DNA of 64,000 nucleotides. Origin: Closterium sp. Naga37s-1 (Eukaryota; Streptophyta; Zygnematophyceae; Desmidiales; Closteriaceae). The notes under the pieces are model-generated. The model was not told the DNA's origin. It saw only the letters and a list, made by a program, of their open reading frames with translations, and ran no database searches. Each line of letters starts with the position of its first letter. Within the stretch, counting starts at the first letter, position 1. Position numbers and translations under genes: made by a program. Positions 55,185-64,000 of the stretch are shown one piece after another. The stretch spans positions 1,364,001 through 1,428,000 of the forward strand of contig CANJKZ010000142.1 of assembly GCA_947471745.1 (NCBI GenBank). Direction: 5' to 3'.

Positions 55185-57371
55185 TCAAGAAGTGAGCAAG
55201 TGAGGGACAGTAGGCACAAGGCCTAGAACAGTACAGAAACGCTGATGATCACAAGGCGGAAGTGCCTTGGTGAACACATCAGCAGTGTTGGCCCGAGTGG
55301 CCACGTACGAAAGACGGAGCTGACCACGCTGCTGCAGCTCTCGAGCAAGGAAGTAACGCAGAGCGATGTGCTTCGTTCTGTGCTCCAGTCTGTGCTCCTG
55401 ACACAAGGCAAGGGCTGCCTTGTTGTCGACGTACAGCACTAGAGGAGAACGAGGCCGCTCTCCCAGGTTGGTCAACAGGTAGGTGAGCCAGCGTAACTCC
55501 TGTGCAGCCATGGCTGTGGCGTAGATCTCAGCCTCACAACTGGAACTGAGAACTGAAGACGAGCGAGTAGAACGCCAAAAGACTGAACCACAGCCAAGGC
55601 TGAAGGTGTAACCCTGAGACGACCGCTGCGTAGCCTGGTCGTCAGCCCAAGAAGCGTCTGAGTGCCCAGTGAGGACAACGTCTCTCCGTCCTCCAAGCAC
55701 AAGCCCCATGCCCGACGTACTGCACAAGTAGCGCAACACCCTCTTAGCGGCATCCATGTGCTCCTTCCGGTGACGGCTAGGAGCGACATAGCGTGCTTGG
55801 ATGCTAAGAGGGTATGCAAGGTCAGGTCGTGTGCAGGTCATCAGGTACATGAGGCAGCCCACAAGCTCTGTATATGGGCCACTCGGCTCTACGGACTCAT
55901 CCGAAGGCAGAGCTGAGAGCGAGTGACCGGTAGGCAGAGGAGTGGGCTGAGGCGAGGAGTACGTGAAGCGGAAGCGCTGAAGGACCTGCTGCACCATGTG
56001 TGACTGAGTCAAGGTGATGGTGCGCTGTGCTCTGTCCCGGGTGATACGCAAGCCAAGATAGCTTGTCAGTTCACCCAGGTCTGTGCACGTGTGTCTCTTC
56101 TGCAGCTCCGACTTCACGTGGGCGAGTGCCTCAGTGTCAGCAGTAGCAAAGACCAAGTCGTCTACGTACATGAGAACGTAGAACGGTGGCAGAGTGGTGT
56201 CGGTGCGTAGAAACAGCGACGGGTCAGCAGTAGAAGGAGCAAACCCAAGAGCAGCAAGAGTCGTCCTCAGTGTGTCGTGCCACTCACGGGGTGCCTGGCG
56301 GAGACCGTAGACTGGCCGCCGGAGGCTCCACTGGGTACCAGCAGGAAACGACCCAGTGAAGCCAGGTGGGCGGCGCAGCCAGATCTCCTCGTGCAGGCTG
56401 CCCTGTAAGAACGCAGTGCTGAAGTCAAGAGAGTGGAGCTCGTAGTCACGCTGAGCGGCGACGTGCAGCAGAACCCGAAGAGTGGTCATCTTCGGGGTCG
56501 GGGAGAAGGTCTGGAAGAAGTCAACTCCCTCTCGCTGACTGAAGCCTCGTGCAACGTAACGTGCCTTGAAGACAGGCGGAGAACCCGGCGGCCGCTTCAC
56601 CCTGAAAATCCACATGCCACTGAGGATGTTCGCCCCAGGTGGGGGAACCTTGTCGACGTAGGTGCCTGTGGACTTCCAGGAAGCCATCTCGGCATCCATG
56701 GCTGTCTGCCACTGAGAGGAGTAGGGACCCTCCATCGCCTCTGCGTAAGAGCGTGGGGTCGGGATGTCTGGTGCATCCGGGTCTCCCTCAGGGGCAATCA
56801 GCATGGACACGAGATGAGGTAAAGCAGCGGCAAAGCACTCAAACTCCTCCTGTCTGTCCTCAAGGACGTCCGTGCCAAGAGCACACTCACCCCCGACGGA
56901 CGAAGGACAGACAGACTCAGACTCAGCAACAAGGCTAGCAGCGTAGTCTAGACGACAGGCGGCAGCAAAGTCAACAAGCTCAGCGACTAGAGCAGACGCA
57001 GCAGAGGACTCAAAGGAAGGGTCAGTGACAGCAGTGGCAAGGAGACGTGTGACAGTAGGACTGGCAGCACAAAGGGAGTCAGACGGTGGGTCAGCAATGT
57101 CAGGAAGAGAGGACGCAGGAGGAGACGGCAGAGGGACACGCTGTGGAGCAGTGGAAGGACGCAGGGTCATATAGTGAGTGCCAAGGACAGGAGGAGGACG
57201 CTGACGCGGAGCACGACGACCAGTGCGGACAGTGCGGACAGGCGACTCTGGACGTGACTCAGGCGACTCTGGACGAGACTCAGGGGACGGAGGACGAGAC
57301 TCAGGCTCACGACGCTCCGTAAGACTACTCGTCGGCGCAGTGTAAGGAGAAGGACCAGGCAGCGGAGAGAC
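55185..57371 (-). CDS. E9 Pol, RT and RNase H part
   Basis: In the same frame as 57375-60719, following the TAG at 57373-57375. Pro/Ser/Arg-rich spacer with repeated PESRP, then SYAEAMEGPYSSQWQ, RT with KARYVARGFSQREG (near 56555) and YVDD (near 56163), TRPDLAYPLS, RNase H with HSDASWADD (near 55650), SSCEAEIYATAMAA, YVDNKAALAL, ending LLTS. Enzymatically complete by motif. It would be translated only by readthrough, since no strong start lies just after the stop. Confidence 0.88.
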   Translation of the reverse strand, partial: VSPLPGPSPYTAPTSSLTERREPESRPPSPESRPESPESRPESPVRTVRTGRRAPRQRPPPVLGTHYMTLRPSTAPQRVPLPSPPASSLPDIADPPSDSLCAASPTVTRLLATAVTDPSFESSAASALVAELVDFAAACRLDYAASLVAESESVCPSSVGGECALGTDVLEDRQEEFECFAAALPHLVSMLIAPEGDPDAPDIPTPRSYAEAMEGPYSSQWQTAMDAEMASWKSTGTYVDKVPPPGANILSGMWIFRVKRPPGSPPVFKARYVARGFSQREGVDFFQTFSPTPKMTTLRVLLHVAAQRDYELHSLDFSTAFLQGSLHEEIWLRRPPGFTGSFPAGTQWSLRRPVYGLRQAPREWHDTLRTTLAALGFAPSTADPSLFLRTDTTLPPFYVLMYVDDLVFATADTEALAHVKSELQKRHTCTDLGELTSYLGLRITRDRAQRTITLTQSHMVQQVLQRFRFTYSSPQPTPLPTGHSLSALPSDESVEPSGPYTELVGCLMYLMTCTRPDLAYPLSIQARYVAPSRHRKEHMDAAKRVLRYLCSTSGMGLVLGGRRDVVLTGHSDASWADDQATQRSSQGYTFSLGCGSVFWRSTRSSSVLSSSCEAEIYATAMAAQELRWLTYLLTNLGERPRSPLVLYVDNKAALALCQEHRLEHRTKHIALRYFLARELQQRGQLRLSYVATRANTADVFTKALPPCDHQRFCTVLGLVPTVPHLLTS

Positions 57372-57374
57372 TGG

Positions 57375-60300
57375 CTATAACTGTGACTGCGACTGGACAG
57401 TCGGTGGACTCGGTAGGGGAGGAGTAGGACCAGGAGAGGGCGGGAGGCCAAGAACCTGCTGAAGGAGTGGAACGTAGTATGGTCTCGGCCGCGCAGCTCC
57501 CCCTGAACCAGCAGAGACAGCACCAGCGCCCTCAGCTCCAGGGTCTCCAGCGACATCTCCCGCAGCACCACCAGCAGCTCCAGCACCTCCAGCAGCACCA
57601 GCAGCACCAGCACCAGCAGCACCTCCAGCAGCACCACCAGCAGCTCCAGCACCAGCAGCACCTCCAGCAGCTCCAGCAGCGCCAGCAGCACCTCCAGCAG
57701 CTCCAGCGTCAGTAGCACCAGCACCAGTACCAGCTCCAGCTCCAGGGTCCGCGACACCAGTAGCGCCACTCCGAAGACTGCAGCGCCGAGCGTACCACTC
57801 TCGGAGCCGCTGGGGAGAGGGCGGCTCCCGACGAGGAGGGGAACCACGAGCACCAGCTCCAGAAGCGCCCCTCTGGAGGCTGCAGTACTGCAAGTACCAC
57901 TCCCGCAGCTGCTGCGAGGAGGGAGCGCCTCCAGGTGTAGCACGCTCAGTCGCAGCACCCTCTGGCTCAGTACCCTCAGACGTAGCACTCCCAGGCTCAG
58001 CACCCCCAGACTCAGCACTCGCAGGCTCCGCACCCTCAGGCTCAGCACCCCCAGACTCCGCAACCCCAGGCTCCGCACCCCCAGGCTCCGCACCCCAAGG
58101 CTCCGCACGCTCAGGCTCAGCACCCCTAGCAGGACGAGAGTCGACAGCTACCTCCACAGGCTCAACCGAGTCTACCTGGGACACACCTGAGGGAGCGGCA
58201 CCCTGAGGGGGGAGGGGGTCTACCACAGCAGCACCTGGCGCTAGGAAGAGAGGCGGGGGGGGGAGCGGGGCAGTGCGGTAGGGGAAGAGGCGGTAATAGG
58301 GCACCGACTCGTCGAAAGTGACGTCCTGAGAGGGCAGGACACGGCGCGAGGTGGCGTGGTAAAACTGCCAACCAGACGCGTCCGGGACAAAGCCAAGGAA
58401 GACACAAGGAACAGCGCGGGAGGAGAGCTTGTCCGCGGACGTATCGCGAACAAAAGCTCGAGATCCCCAGATCCGGAAACGAGACGCATCGCCAACCTCT
58501 CCCGTCCAACGCAGTGTCGGCGAAGTCTCCGGAGCGGAGACACGGGGCCAGAGGTTGAGCTGATGCGCAGCGTATCGGACCGCAAACGGCCACAGAAAGT
58601 GGGGGGCAGCCGCATGGATCAAGGAGGTACGAGCGACCTCCATGACCAAGCCAATGCGGCGCTCAGCAACCCCATTCTGCTGTGGAGAGGCCGGAAGCGT
58701 GAACGACTGCTCAATGCCCTGCCCCTGGCAGTAGGCCCTCAAGAGGTCGGAGGAAAACTCCCCACCTCTGTCAGAGTGCAGACGCAGGACAGGAAAGTCC
58801 GAGTGGAACCTCTCGCTAAGCTGGAGACGGGCAGCGCGGATCAACGGGATCAAGACATCAGGGACTTCACCCTTGGTGCGCAAGGGGAAGACCGTGGTGT
58901 AGCGCGAGTAGTCGTCAACAACTATCAAGAAGTTCCTCTCGTGACCCTGTCCACGAACGCGGGCTGGGCCCCACACGTCCATGTGGAGCGTCTGCAGGGG
59001 AGCAGTCGTCGGGGGAAACGAGGAGGAGTGAGGAGCGGCGCGCTGTCGCCCCTCGACACAAGGAAGACAAGGAGGAGCAGGCAAGGGTGGGAGGGGAGGG
59101 AGAACCCTGGGCAGACCAGAGACAAGGTACCGTTTGTGCATGCCACGAAGGCGCTGCACTGACAGGTGACCAAGGCGGTGGTGCCAGAGGACGGTCTCGT
59201 ACGCTAGGGAGCGACATGAGCAGGGGGCCGACAGCTGACCTGACGCAGACGCAGACGCAGCTACCTGAGGGGACTCAGTGGTCAGTGTGTACAAGTCCGA
59301 CCCCAGCTGCCGAGTGAAGATAGCCAGGTGGCGACCCGTCCGAGCACACGTGCAGTGTGTCACTCGCTCGTAGGCAGGGGTGAACTGGTGGACACCCCCG
59401 TCCTGAAGTGCACTACCTGCCACCAAGTTCGTAGAGAACAAGGGGAGGTAGAGACCTGACAGTGTGCCCGACGGGACCGCAGGACAAGGGAGGACAGTGG
59501 AGGAGGTCGCAATGACCGGACCCCCAGAGGGGTCAGCGAGAGAGACAGCAACCGGCCGAGAAAGCTGCTCTAGGGCAGTGCGGTCACGAAAGAAACAGCG
59601 AGAAGCACCGGAGTCAAGTGTGAAGGTGTGCAGTGCCTCAGTAGACTCAGTACCAGAGGGCGCAGACTCACGAGCACCTAGAGCAGCAGCCTCACCAGCA
59701 CCTGGGGCAGCAGACACGCAAGCACCTGGAGCGGCAGTCTCTCCAGCACCTGGGGCAACAGACGCACTGGCACCTAGAGCGGCAGTCTCACTGGTCCTAA
59801 TGCCCGGGTCAGGCGGGACACGCAGGTACTGGTCACTCTCTCCAATAATAGTCAATGCATACATGGCACCTAGGATAGCATCAAAGTCAAGAGAAAAGAC
59901 ATCAATATTCTTTTTCATCAGATCAGCCCAGCGGGGCAGCTCAGTGGCGTCAAGAAACTGCTCACGCCAGGCGTCGTCGAGACAAAAGAAGCAGCGGTGT
60001 GCCGTGTGGAACCTCCCACAGGTCTGGCCAGTGCGGTCACCTGTGCGGATGACATACGGGCAGGTACCTCCACCCCCAGACCCCCCACGCTGAGAGTACC
60101 ACTCACGGAGCTGCTGGGGCGAGGGAGTCTCACCGAGACGCTGCTGCTGCTGCCTCTGGCCACCGCCGACCCCCCGACGCTGCACCGCTCCACCGCGCCC
60201 GCCACCTGCTCCACCGCCGCCACCACTGCCACCACCACCCCCACCACCCCCACCACCCCCACCACCGCCGCCGCCGCCGCCACCACCCCCTGTGCCGCCA

Positions 60301-60719
60301 CTGACCCCCCCACCACCCGCGCCACTCCCACCTCCGCCACCACCCCCGCCCCCCCCACCCCCTCCACCGCCGCCGCCCCCGCCTCCACCTCCACCACCCC
60401 TGCCCCCCTTGCCCCTGCCGCCCTTGCGCCTCCCACTAGGAGTAGACGCAGCCCCAACCCCCTCAGCACCGAGGTAGTCGACGGCAGCAGCAGATGCAAT
60501 GGAGGGGAGGAGGGGGACGGGGGAGCACCCCTCAAAGAAGGGAGCGCGAGGGTCGCCACGAGAGGCACCTACAGCTACAATGCTCTTCTCAGCTGCTAGG
60601 AGTTCCTTCTCGAGGAGGTCGACAGTGAGGTCAGTGGGGGAGAGGGCGAGAAAATGGTCCCTGACAGTGCGAAGGGAGTCAGGGAGGAGGGTGACAAGGT
60701 GGTACAGTGTGAGGTACAT
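57375..60719 (-). CDS. E9 Gag C-terminus, zinc knuckle, protease and integrase
   Basis: 1114 codons. Gag C-terminal helix region (LPDSLRTVRDHFLAL), Gly-rich run (about 105-185), PSPQQLREWY, zinc knuckle C-x13-C-x3-H-x4-C (about 220-245), repeats of GASASVAPGAGE type, protease LDSGASRCFF near 368, integrase HHRLGH near 510 with CLPC, DDE core (DVWGP near 577, SDRGGEF near 650, NGVAERR near 680), then GAEPGG and Gly/Ala linkers. The listed start is an internal Met; the true reading comes from the Gag start at 61189 through a frameshift. It ends at TAG 57373-57375, where relatives have CAG or CTG. Confidence 0.88.
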   Translation of the reverse strand: MYLTLYHLVTLLPDSLRTVRDHFLALSPTDLTVDLLEKELLAAEKSIVAVGASRGDPRAPFFEGCSPVPLLPSIASAAAVDYLGAEGVGAASTPSGRRKGGRGKGGRGGGGGGGGGGGGGGGGGGGGGGGGSGAGGGGVSGGTGGGGGGGGGGGGGGGGGGGGGSGGGGGAGGGRGGAVQRRGVGGGQRQQQQRLGETPSPQQLREWYSQRGGSGGGGTCPYVIRTGDRTGQTCGRFHTAHRCFFCLDDAWREQFLDATELPRWADLMKKNIDVFSLDFDAILGAMYALTIIGESDQYLRVPPDPGIRTSETAALGASASVAPGAGETAAPGACVSAAPGAGEAAALGARESAPSGTESTEALHTFTLDSGASRCFFRDRTALEQLSRPVAVSLADPSGGPVIATSSTVLPCPAVPSGTLSGLYLPLFSTNLVAGSALQDGGVHQFTPAYERVTHCTCARTGRHLAIFTRQLGSDLYTLTTESPQVAASASASGQLSAPCSCRSLAYETVLWHHRLGHLSVQRLRGMHKRYLVSGLPRVLPPLPPLPAPPCLPCVEGRQRAAPHSSSFPPTTAPLQTLHMDVWGPARVRGQGHERNFLIVVDDYSRYTTVFPLRTKGEVPDVLIPLIRAARLQLSERFHSDFPVLRLHSDRGGEFSSDLLRAYCQGQGIEQSFTLPASPQQNGVAERRIGLVMEVARTSLIHAAAPHFLWPFAVRYAAHQLNLWPRVSAPETSPTLRWTGEVGDASRFRIWGSRAFVRDTSADKLSSRAVPCVFLGFVPDASGWQFYHATSRRVLPSQDVTFDESVPYYRLFPYRTAPLPPPPLFLAPGAAVVDPLPPQGAAPSGVSQVDSVEPVEVAVDSRPARGAEPERAEPWGAEPGGAEPGVAESGGAEPEGAEPASAESGGAEPGSATSEGTEPEGAATERATPGGAPSSQQLREWYLQYCSLQRGASGAGARGSPPRREPPSPQRLREWYARRCSLRSGATGVADPGAGAGTGAGATDAGAAGGAAGAAGAAGGAAGAGAAGGAAGGAAGAGAAGAAGGAGAAGGAAGDVAGDPGAEGAGAVSAGSGGAARPRPYYVPLLQQVLGLPPSPGPTPPLPSPPTVQSQSQL
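60160..60430. repeat. Gly-coding GC-rich repeat (E9)
   Basis: (CCACCNCCN)-type repeats on the plus strand, coding a Gly run on the minus strand. Equivalent tracts are at 1-220 in E1 and 20690-20900 in E3. Plus-strand Pro-rich frames here are shadows. Confidence 0.85.
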
Positions 60720-61189
60720 CGGGGAGGGGTTCTTGGCGAGGAAATCGGGGGGGAGCGCGGCACGGTAGCGGAGGTCACTGGTACGGAGGTGGGTGATGAG
60801 GTCAGCTACAGTGGCAAAGGCGGAAAGGTCGGGGAAGAGGTAGGGCAGTGAGAGACGGCCTATAGCAGCAGTAGCAGGGGAGGAGTAGCGCGCGACTACT
60901 GCGTCGTACAGCTCCTTAGCTGTCTTATGCTGGCCGAAGTGCTCGCGCTATCTAATGGCAGGTGGCTGCGAACGGCTAGGCGAGCGTGGGCATCACGGGT
61001 CTGCCACTGGGAGCGAGCAGTACTGTCAGCAGTAGTGGCAAGTGCGGGAGCGGCGCCTGACGTGTGGTCATACAGGGAGACATCGTCCTTGGCAGTGATC
61101 TGGAGGAACAGGTGGAGGTCATCTAACCAGACCTCAAACTTAATCGGGCGGCCCTCAGTGTCAAAGGTGAGAACAGAGGGAGTAGCCAT
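60720..61189 (-). pseudogene. E9 Gag N-terminal part with a frameshift
   Basis: ATG at 61189 opens MATPSVLTFDTEGRPIKFEVWLDDLHLFLQ, similar to the E3 Gag start, up to AVRSHLPLD. A single-base indel near 60945-60955 throws the frame off. The following bases in the next frame give HFGQHKTAKELYDAVVARYSS and run into 57375-60719. Copia capsid-type (UBN2-like) domain that would form the virus-like particle shell. The indel could be real or a sequencing error. Confidence 0.82.
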
Positions 61190-61825
61190 AGTAGCAGTAG
61201 CAGCAGTAGGATCAGTAGCAGTTGAAGCAGTAGTACAGCAGGAACAGGAACAGGAGTTGCTGCAGGTGGGGCACAGTAGGGCGGCGCGACTCGGCCAGGG
61301 CGGCGCGGCTCGTTTTGGGCGGCGCGGCTCGGTTCGGGCGGCGCGGCTCGGTTCGGGCGGCTCGGCTCGGCTCAGACTGGGCTACGTGGCGGAGCGCGAC
61401 GGGGGGCGTGCGCGTGGGCGGCTGTAGCGGGCGGGCCGTGGCTGTGCGTGGGCCTGACTAGCGCGCGTGCGGCGGCCTAGAGGGGTGTCACGGCGGCCTA
61501 AGGGCGGGCTGCGACGCTCTGGGCGGCGGTCGACGGGCGGCTAGGGGGCTGCTCGTGGGCGGCGACGGTCGCGCGGGCGGCTAGGGGTCGGCGCGCGCTT
61601 AAAAAACGGTCGCGCGCGGGCTGCTAGCGGGCTACGCGCGCTAAAAAAAGGCCGCGCGCGGCACTAGCGAGCTGCGCACGGGCAGCAGGAGGAAGAGAGG
61701 TGCACGAGGGCGCACTAGGAGAGAGGCGCTCGAGGGCGCTAATGAGATACGGCGCTCGAGGGCGCTTCTAGTGGTGGGCCCTTAGGTAAGTGGTCCTAGG
61801 ACTAGGACCTAAGCTCTTAATACCA

Positions 61826-61951
61826 TGTCAGAAAGAAGAAGTGTTGGACTAGGAAGAAATGGGAGTACAAATATGCAACCCTAGAGTTGTGAACCCCCTA
61901 AAGGCTAACCCACTGTAGCCTACAATAATGTAACCCCTATAACATTTGACA
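61826..61951 (-). repeat. E9 5' LTR
   Basis: 126 bp, identical to the 3' LTR. The primer site TGGTATTAAGAGC lies directly left of it (61813-61825, reverse complement). Confidence 0.94.
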
Positions 61952-61956
61952 GGCTC
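61952..61956. repeat. E9 target site duplication, right copy (GGCTC)
   Basis: Identical to 54821-54825. Confidence 0.94.
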
Positions 61957-64000
61957 CAGCACCAGCAGTACCTCCAGTAGCACCTCCAGCAGCACCAGCA
62001 CCAGCAGCAGGGCTACAGCGTCGAGCGTACCAGTCACGCAGCTGCTGTGGAGAGAGGGGCTCCCTCCGAGACGAGACACCCGAAGGACCTCCATACACAG
62101 CACGCTCAGGCTCAGCACCCCCAGACTCAGCACCCCCAGACTCAGCACCCCCAGACTCAGCAACCCCAGGCTCAGTACCCCTAGGCTCCGCACCCCCAGG
62201 CCCCGCACCCGCAGGCTCAGCACCCCTAGCAGCACCAGAGTCAACAGCTACCTCGACCGGCTCGACAGGGTCTACCTGGGACACACCTGAAGGGGCAGGA
62301 CCCTCAGGGGGGAGGGGGTCTACCGGAGGAGTACCTGGTGCTAGGAAGAGCGGCGGGGGGGGGAGAGGGGCAGTGCGGTAGGGAAAGAGACGGTAGTAGG
62401 AGACCGACTCGTCAAACGTGACGTCCTGAGAGGACAGAACACGGCACGAGGTGGGGTGGTAAAACTGCCACCCAGGGGCGTCAAGGGGGAAGCCAAGGAA
62501 AACGCAGGGAACAGCACGAGAGGACAGCTTGTCCGCGGAAGTATCGCGGACAAAAGCTCGAGATCCCCAGACTCGGTACACAGACGCATCACCAACCTTC
62601 CCCGTCCACCGCAGAGTAGGTGTGGTCTCCGGCACAGAGACACGAGGCTGAAGGTTGATCTGATGCGCAGCGTACTGAACAGCGAACGGCCACAGAAAAT
62701 GGGGAGCAGCCGCATGGATCATGGACGTGCGAGCGACGTCCATGACCATGCCAATGCGGCGCTCAGTAATCCCATTTTTCTGTGGGGAGGCCGGAAGCGT
62801 GAACGTCTGGCGAATGCCCTCGGCAAGACAGAAAGCTCTCAGGAGGTCGGAGGAAAACTCACCACCTCTGTCTGAGTGCAGGCGCAGAACAGGAAGGTCC
62901 GAGCCGAAACTCTCTCTGAGCTGGAGACGAGCAGCGCAGATCCAGTCGATCAACACCTCAGTGACCTCACCCTTGCGGCGCAAGGGGAAGACTGTGGTGT
63001 AGCGCGAGTAGTCGTCAACGACCAGCAGGAAGTAACGCTCGTGACCCTGTCCACGGACGCGGGCTGGGCCCCACACGTCCATGTGGAGAGTCTGCAGAGG
63101 AGCCTCTGTCGGAGGAAACTCGGAGGAGTGAGGAGCGGCGCGCTGCCGGCCCTCAACACAAGGAACACAGGTAGGGGCAGGCCCCGGAGGAAGGGGAGGG
63201 AGGGACGGGGGGAGACCTGAGACAAGGACACGGGAGGCCATACCTCGGAGACGAGGCAGGGAGGGGTGACCAAGGCGGTGGTGCCAAAGAAGAGTCTCGT
63301 GTGACAGAGGACGACACGAGCAGGGGGCAGACGCCGGACTAGACCTGGACGCAGCAGCAAACACCTGACCAGACGCGGCTACCTGACCAGACGCAGTAAC
63401 AGGAGGAGACGCAGTAGTCAGTGTGTACAGGCTCGACCCAGGCCGACGGGTGAACGTGGCCAGGTGGCGGCTCGTCCGAGAGCAAGTACAGTGGGTCACA
63501 TGCTGACCTCCCGGGGTGAACTGGTCAACCCACACGTCCTGGAGGTCAGCTCCACTCACCAAGTTCGTATAGAACGAGGGGAGGTGGAGTCCCGACAGTA
63601 AGCCCGACGGGGCCGCAGGACACGGTAGAACCGTGGAGGAGTGCGCAAGGACTGGACCCCCAGAGGGGTCAGCCAGGGAGACCGCTACAGGCCGACTGAG
63701 CAGCGTGAGCGTGGTGCTGTCGCGAAAGAAAGAGCGCGAGGCACCTGAGTCAAGTGTGAAAGTGTGCAAGGCCTCAGTAGGTGCAGTACCAGAGAGAGCA
63801 GACTCAACAGCACCTGGAGCAGCAGACTCACTAGCACCTGGAGCAGCAGACTCACTAGCACCTAGAGCAGCAGCCTCAATGCCCGGGTCGGGCGGAACAC
63901 ACAGGTAACAGTCACCCTCAGCACTATCAGTCACAGCAAGAATAGCATCGAAATCAAGATCAAAGATAGCAACATTCGTCTTCAGCAGATCACCCCAGTG
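61957..64000 (-). CDS. E8 Pol, protease and integrase part (runs off window)
   Basis: Open from the window edge. WGDLLKTNVAIFDLDF, then a 4-codon deletion (AMYA missing against E1), CVPPDPGIE, three copies of a GASESAAPGA-type repeat, protease LDSGASRSFF (near 63745), integrase HHRLGHP (near 63285) with CVPC, core DVWGP (near 63080), SDRGGEF (near 62870) and NGITERR (near 62770). The linker has PLPPEGPAPSGVSQVD and GAEP/GAES repeats, then Gly/Ala units up to the E9 target site. No stop or frameshift. It joins in frame with 52157-54825. Confidence 0.92.

Larger units (their letters stand above)
54826..61951 (-). mobile_element. Copia element E9, complete, identical LTRs
   Basis: 7126 bp with 126-bp LTRs that I find identical base for base, and target duplication GGCTC. 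Contains 5' leader with GGCGGCGCGGCTCGG repeats (61250-61800), Gag, zinc knuckle, protease, integrase, linkers, RT and RNase H. Coding is nearly complete: one frameshift in Gag and one in-frame TAG in the linker. It is the youngest visible insertion in the nest. Confidence 0.95.
51798..64000 (-). mobile_element. Copia element E8, 3' part, split by E9
   Basis: Minus-strand copia inserted into the gypsy pol. 3' LTR at 51798-51927, 3' UTR to 52156, pol at 52157-54825, copia E9 at 54826-61951, pol continuing at 61957 to the window edge. The pol frame is open on both sides and in phase across the E9 insertion. Gag start and 5' LTR are outside. Confidence 0.92.

Noticed and set aside
57373..57375. 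Programmed stop-codon readthrough in E9
   Set aside because: E8, E3 and E1 have a sense codon at this place, and CAG-to-TAG decay is common here.
1..64000. Envelope gene, endogenous virus or bacterial-type defence system
   Set aside because: No membrane glycoprotein frame after RNase H in any element, and no phage, toxin-antitoxin or CRISPR genes were recognised.

Overview
The window is eukaryotic nuclear DNA made almost entirely of transposable elements. Ty1/copia LTR retrotransposons dominate. They have very short LTRs (about 123-142 bp) and initiator-Met-tRNA-like primer sites (TGGTNTCAGAGC type). There is also one Ty3/gypsy element, one hAT DNA transposon, and relics of a pogo/Tigger-like and a Plavaka-like DNA transposase. 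An AP2/ERF-like domain, GT-AG introns and CAG-to-TAG decay (a CHG methylation context) point to the green lineage, perhaps a streptophyte alga or bryophyte. That assignment is inference; the species is not identified. No rRNA, tRNA, CRISPR array or bacterial operon was seen.

Layout, left to right. 1-4974: 3' part of decayed copia E1 (+). 4975-18911: older DNA-transposon territory on the minus strand, a Tigger-like relic (5693-6285 plus 13063-13975) split by copia E2 (6291-13093, minus, TSD TATCC), then a Plavaka-like relic (14700-18159). 18917-25965: copia E3 (+, TSD TTAGT), with almost identical LTRs but a broken gag-pol. 25971-31037: two plus-strand multi-exon genes that do not belong to the retroelements. 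The first is a Ulp1/C48-like protease region with its catalytic Cys replaced by Phe, followed by an AP2/ERF-like domain; the second is an apparently intact five-exon, 500-residue gene of unknown function. 33011-34497 (minus) and 35263-36688 (plus): two copies of a short non-autonomous LTR family facing each other as an inverted pair.

37070 to the right edge is a deep nest. Copia E6 (+, from 37070) carries a hAT element (41981-46126, 8-bp TSD CTGCCCAC) and is then cut by a gypsy element (from 46173). The gypsy 5' LTR carries a third short LTR element, E7 (46230-47757, TSD ATGCA). The gypsy pol is cut at 51797 by copia E8 (minus, to the window edge), which is itself split by copia E9 (54826-61951, minus, TSD GGCTC, identical LTRs). 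E8 keeps an open pol frame on both sides of E9 and is the best candidate here for a coding-competent element.

How the parts work together: the copia elements encode Gag, an extended zinc knuckle, aspartic protease, integrase, reverse transcriptase and RNase H. The short elements keep only LTRs, primer site and polypurine/hairpin signals, so they must use proteins supplied in trans. Decay features recur: CAG-to-TAG stops, homopolymer slippage and small in-frame deletions.
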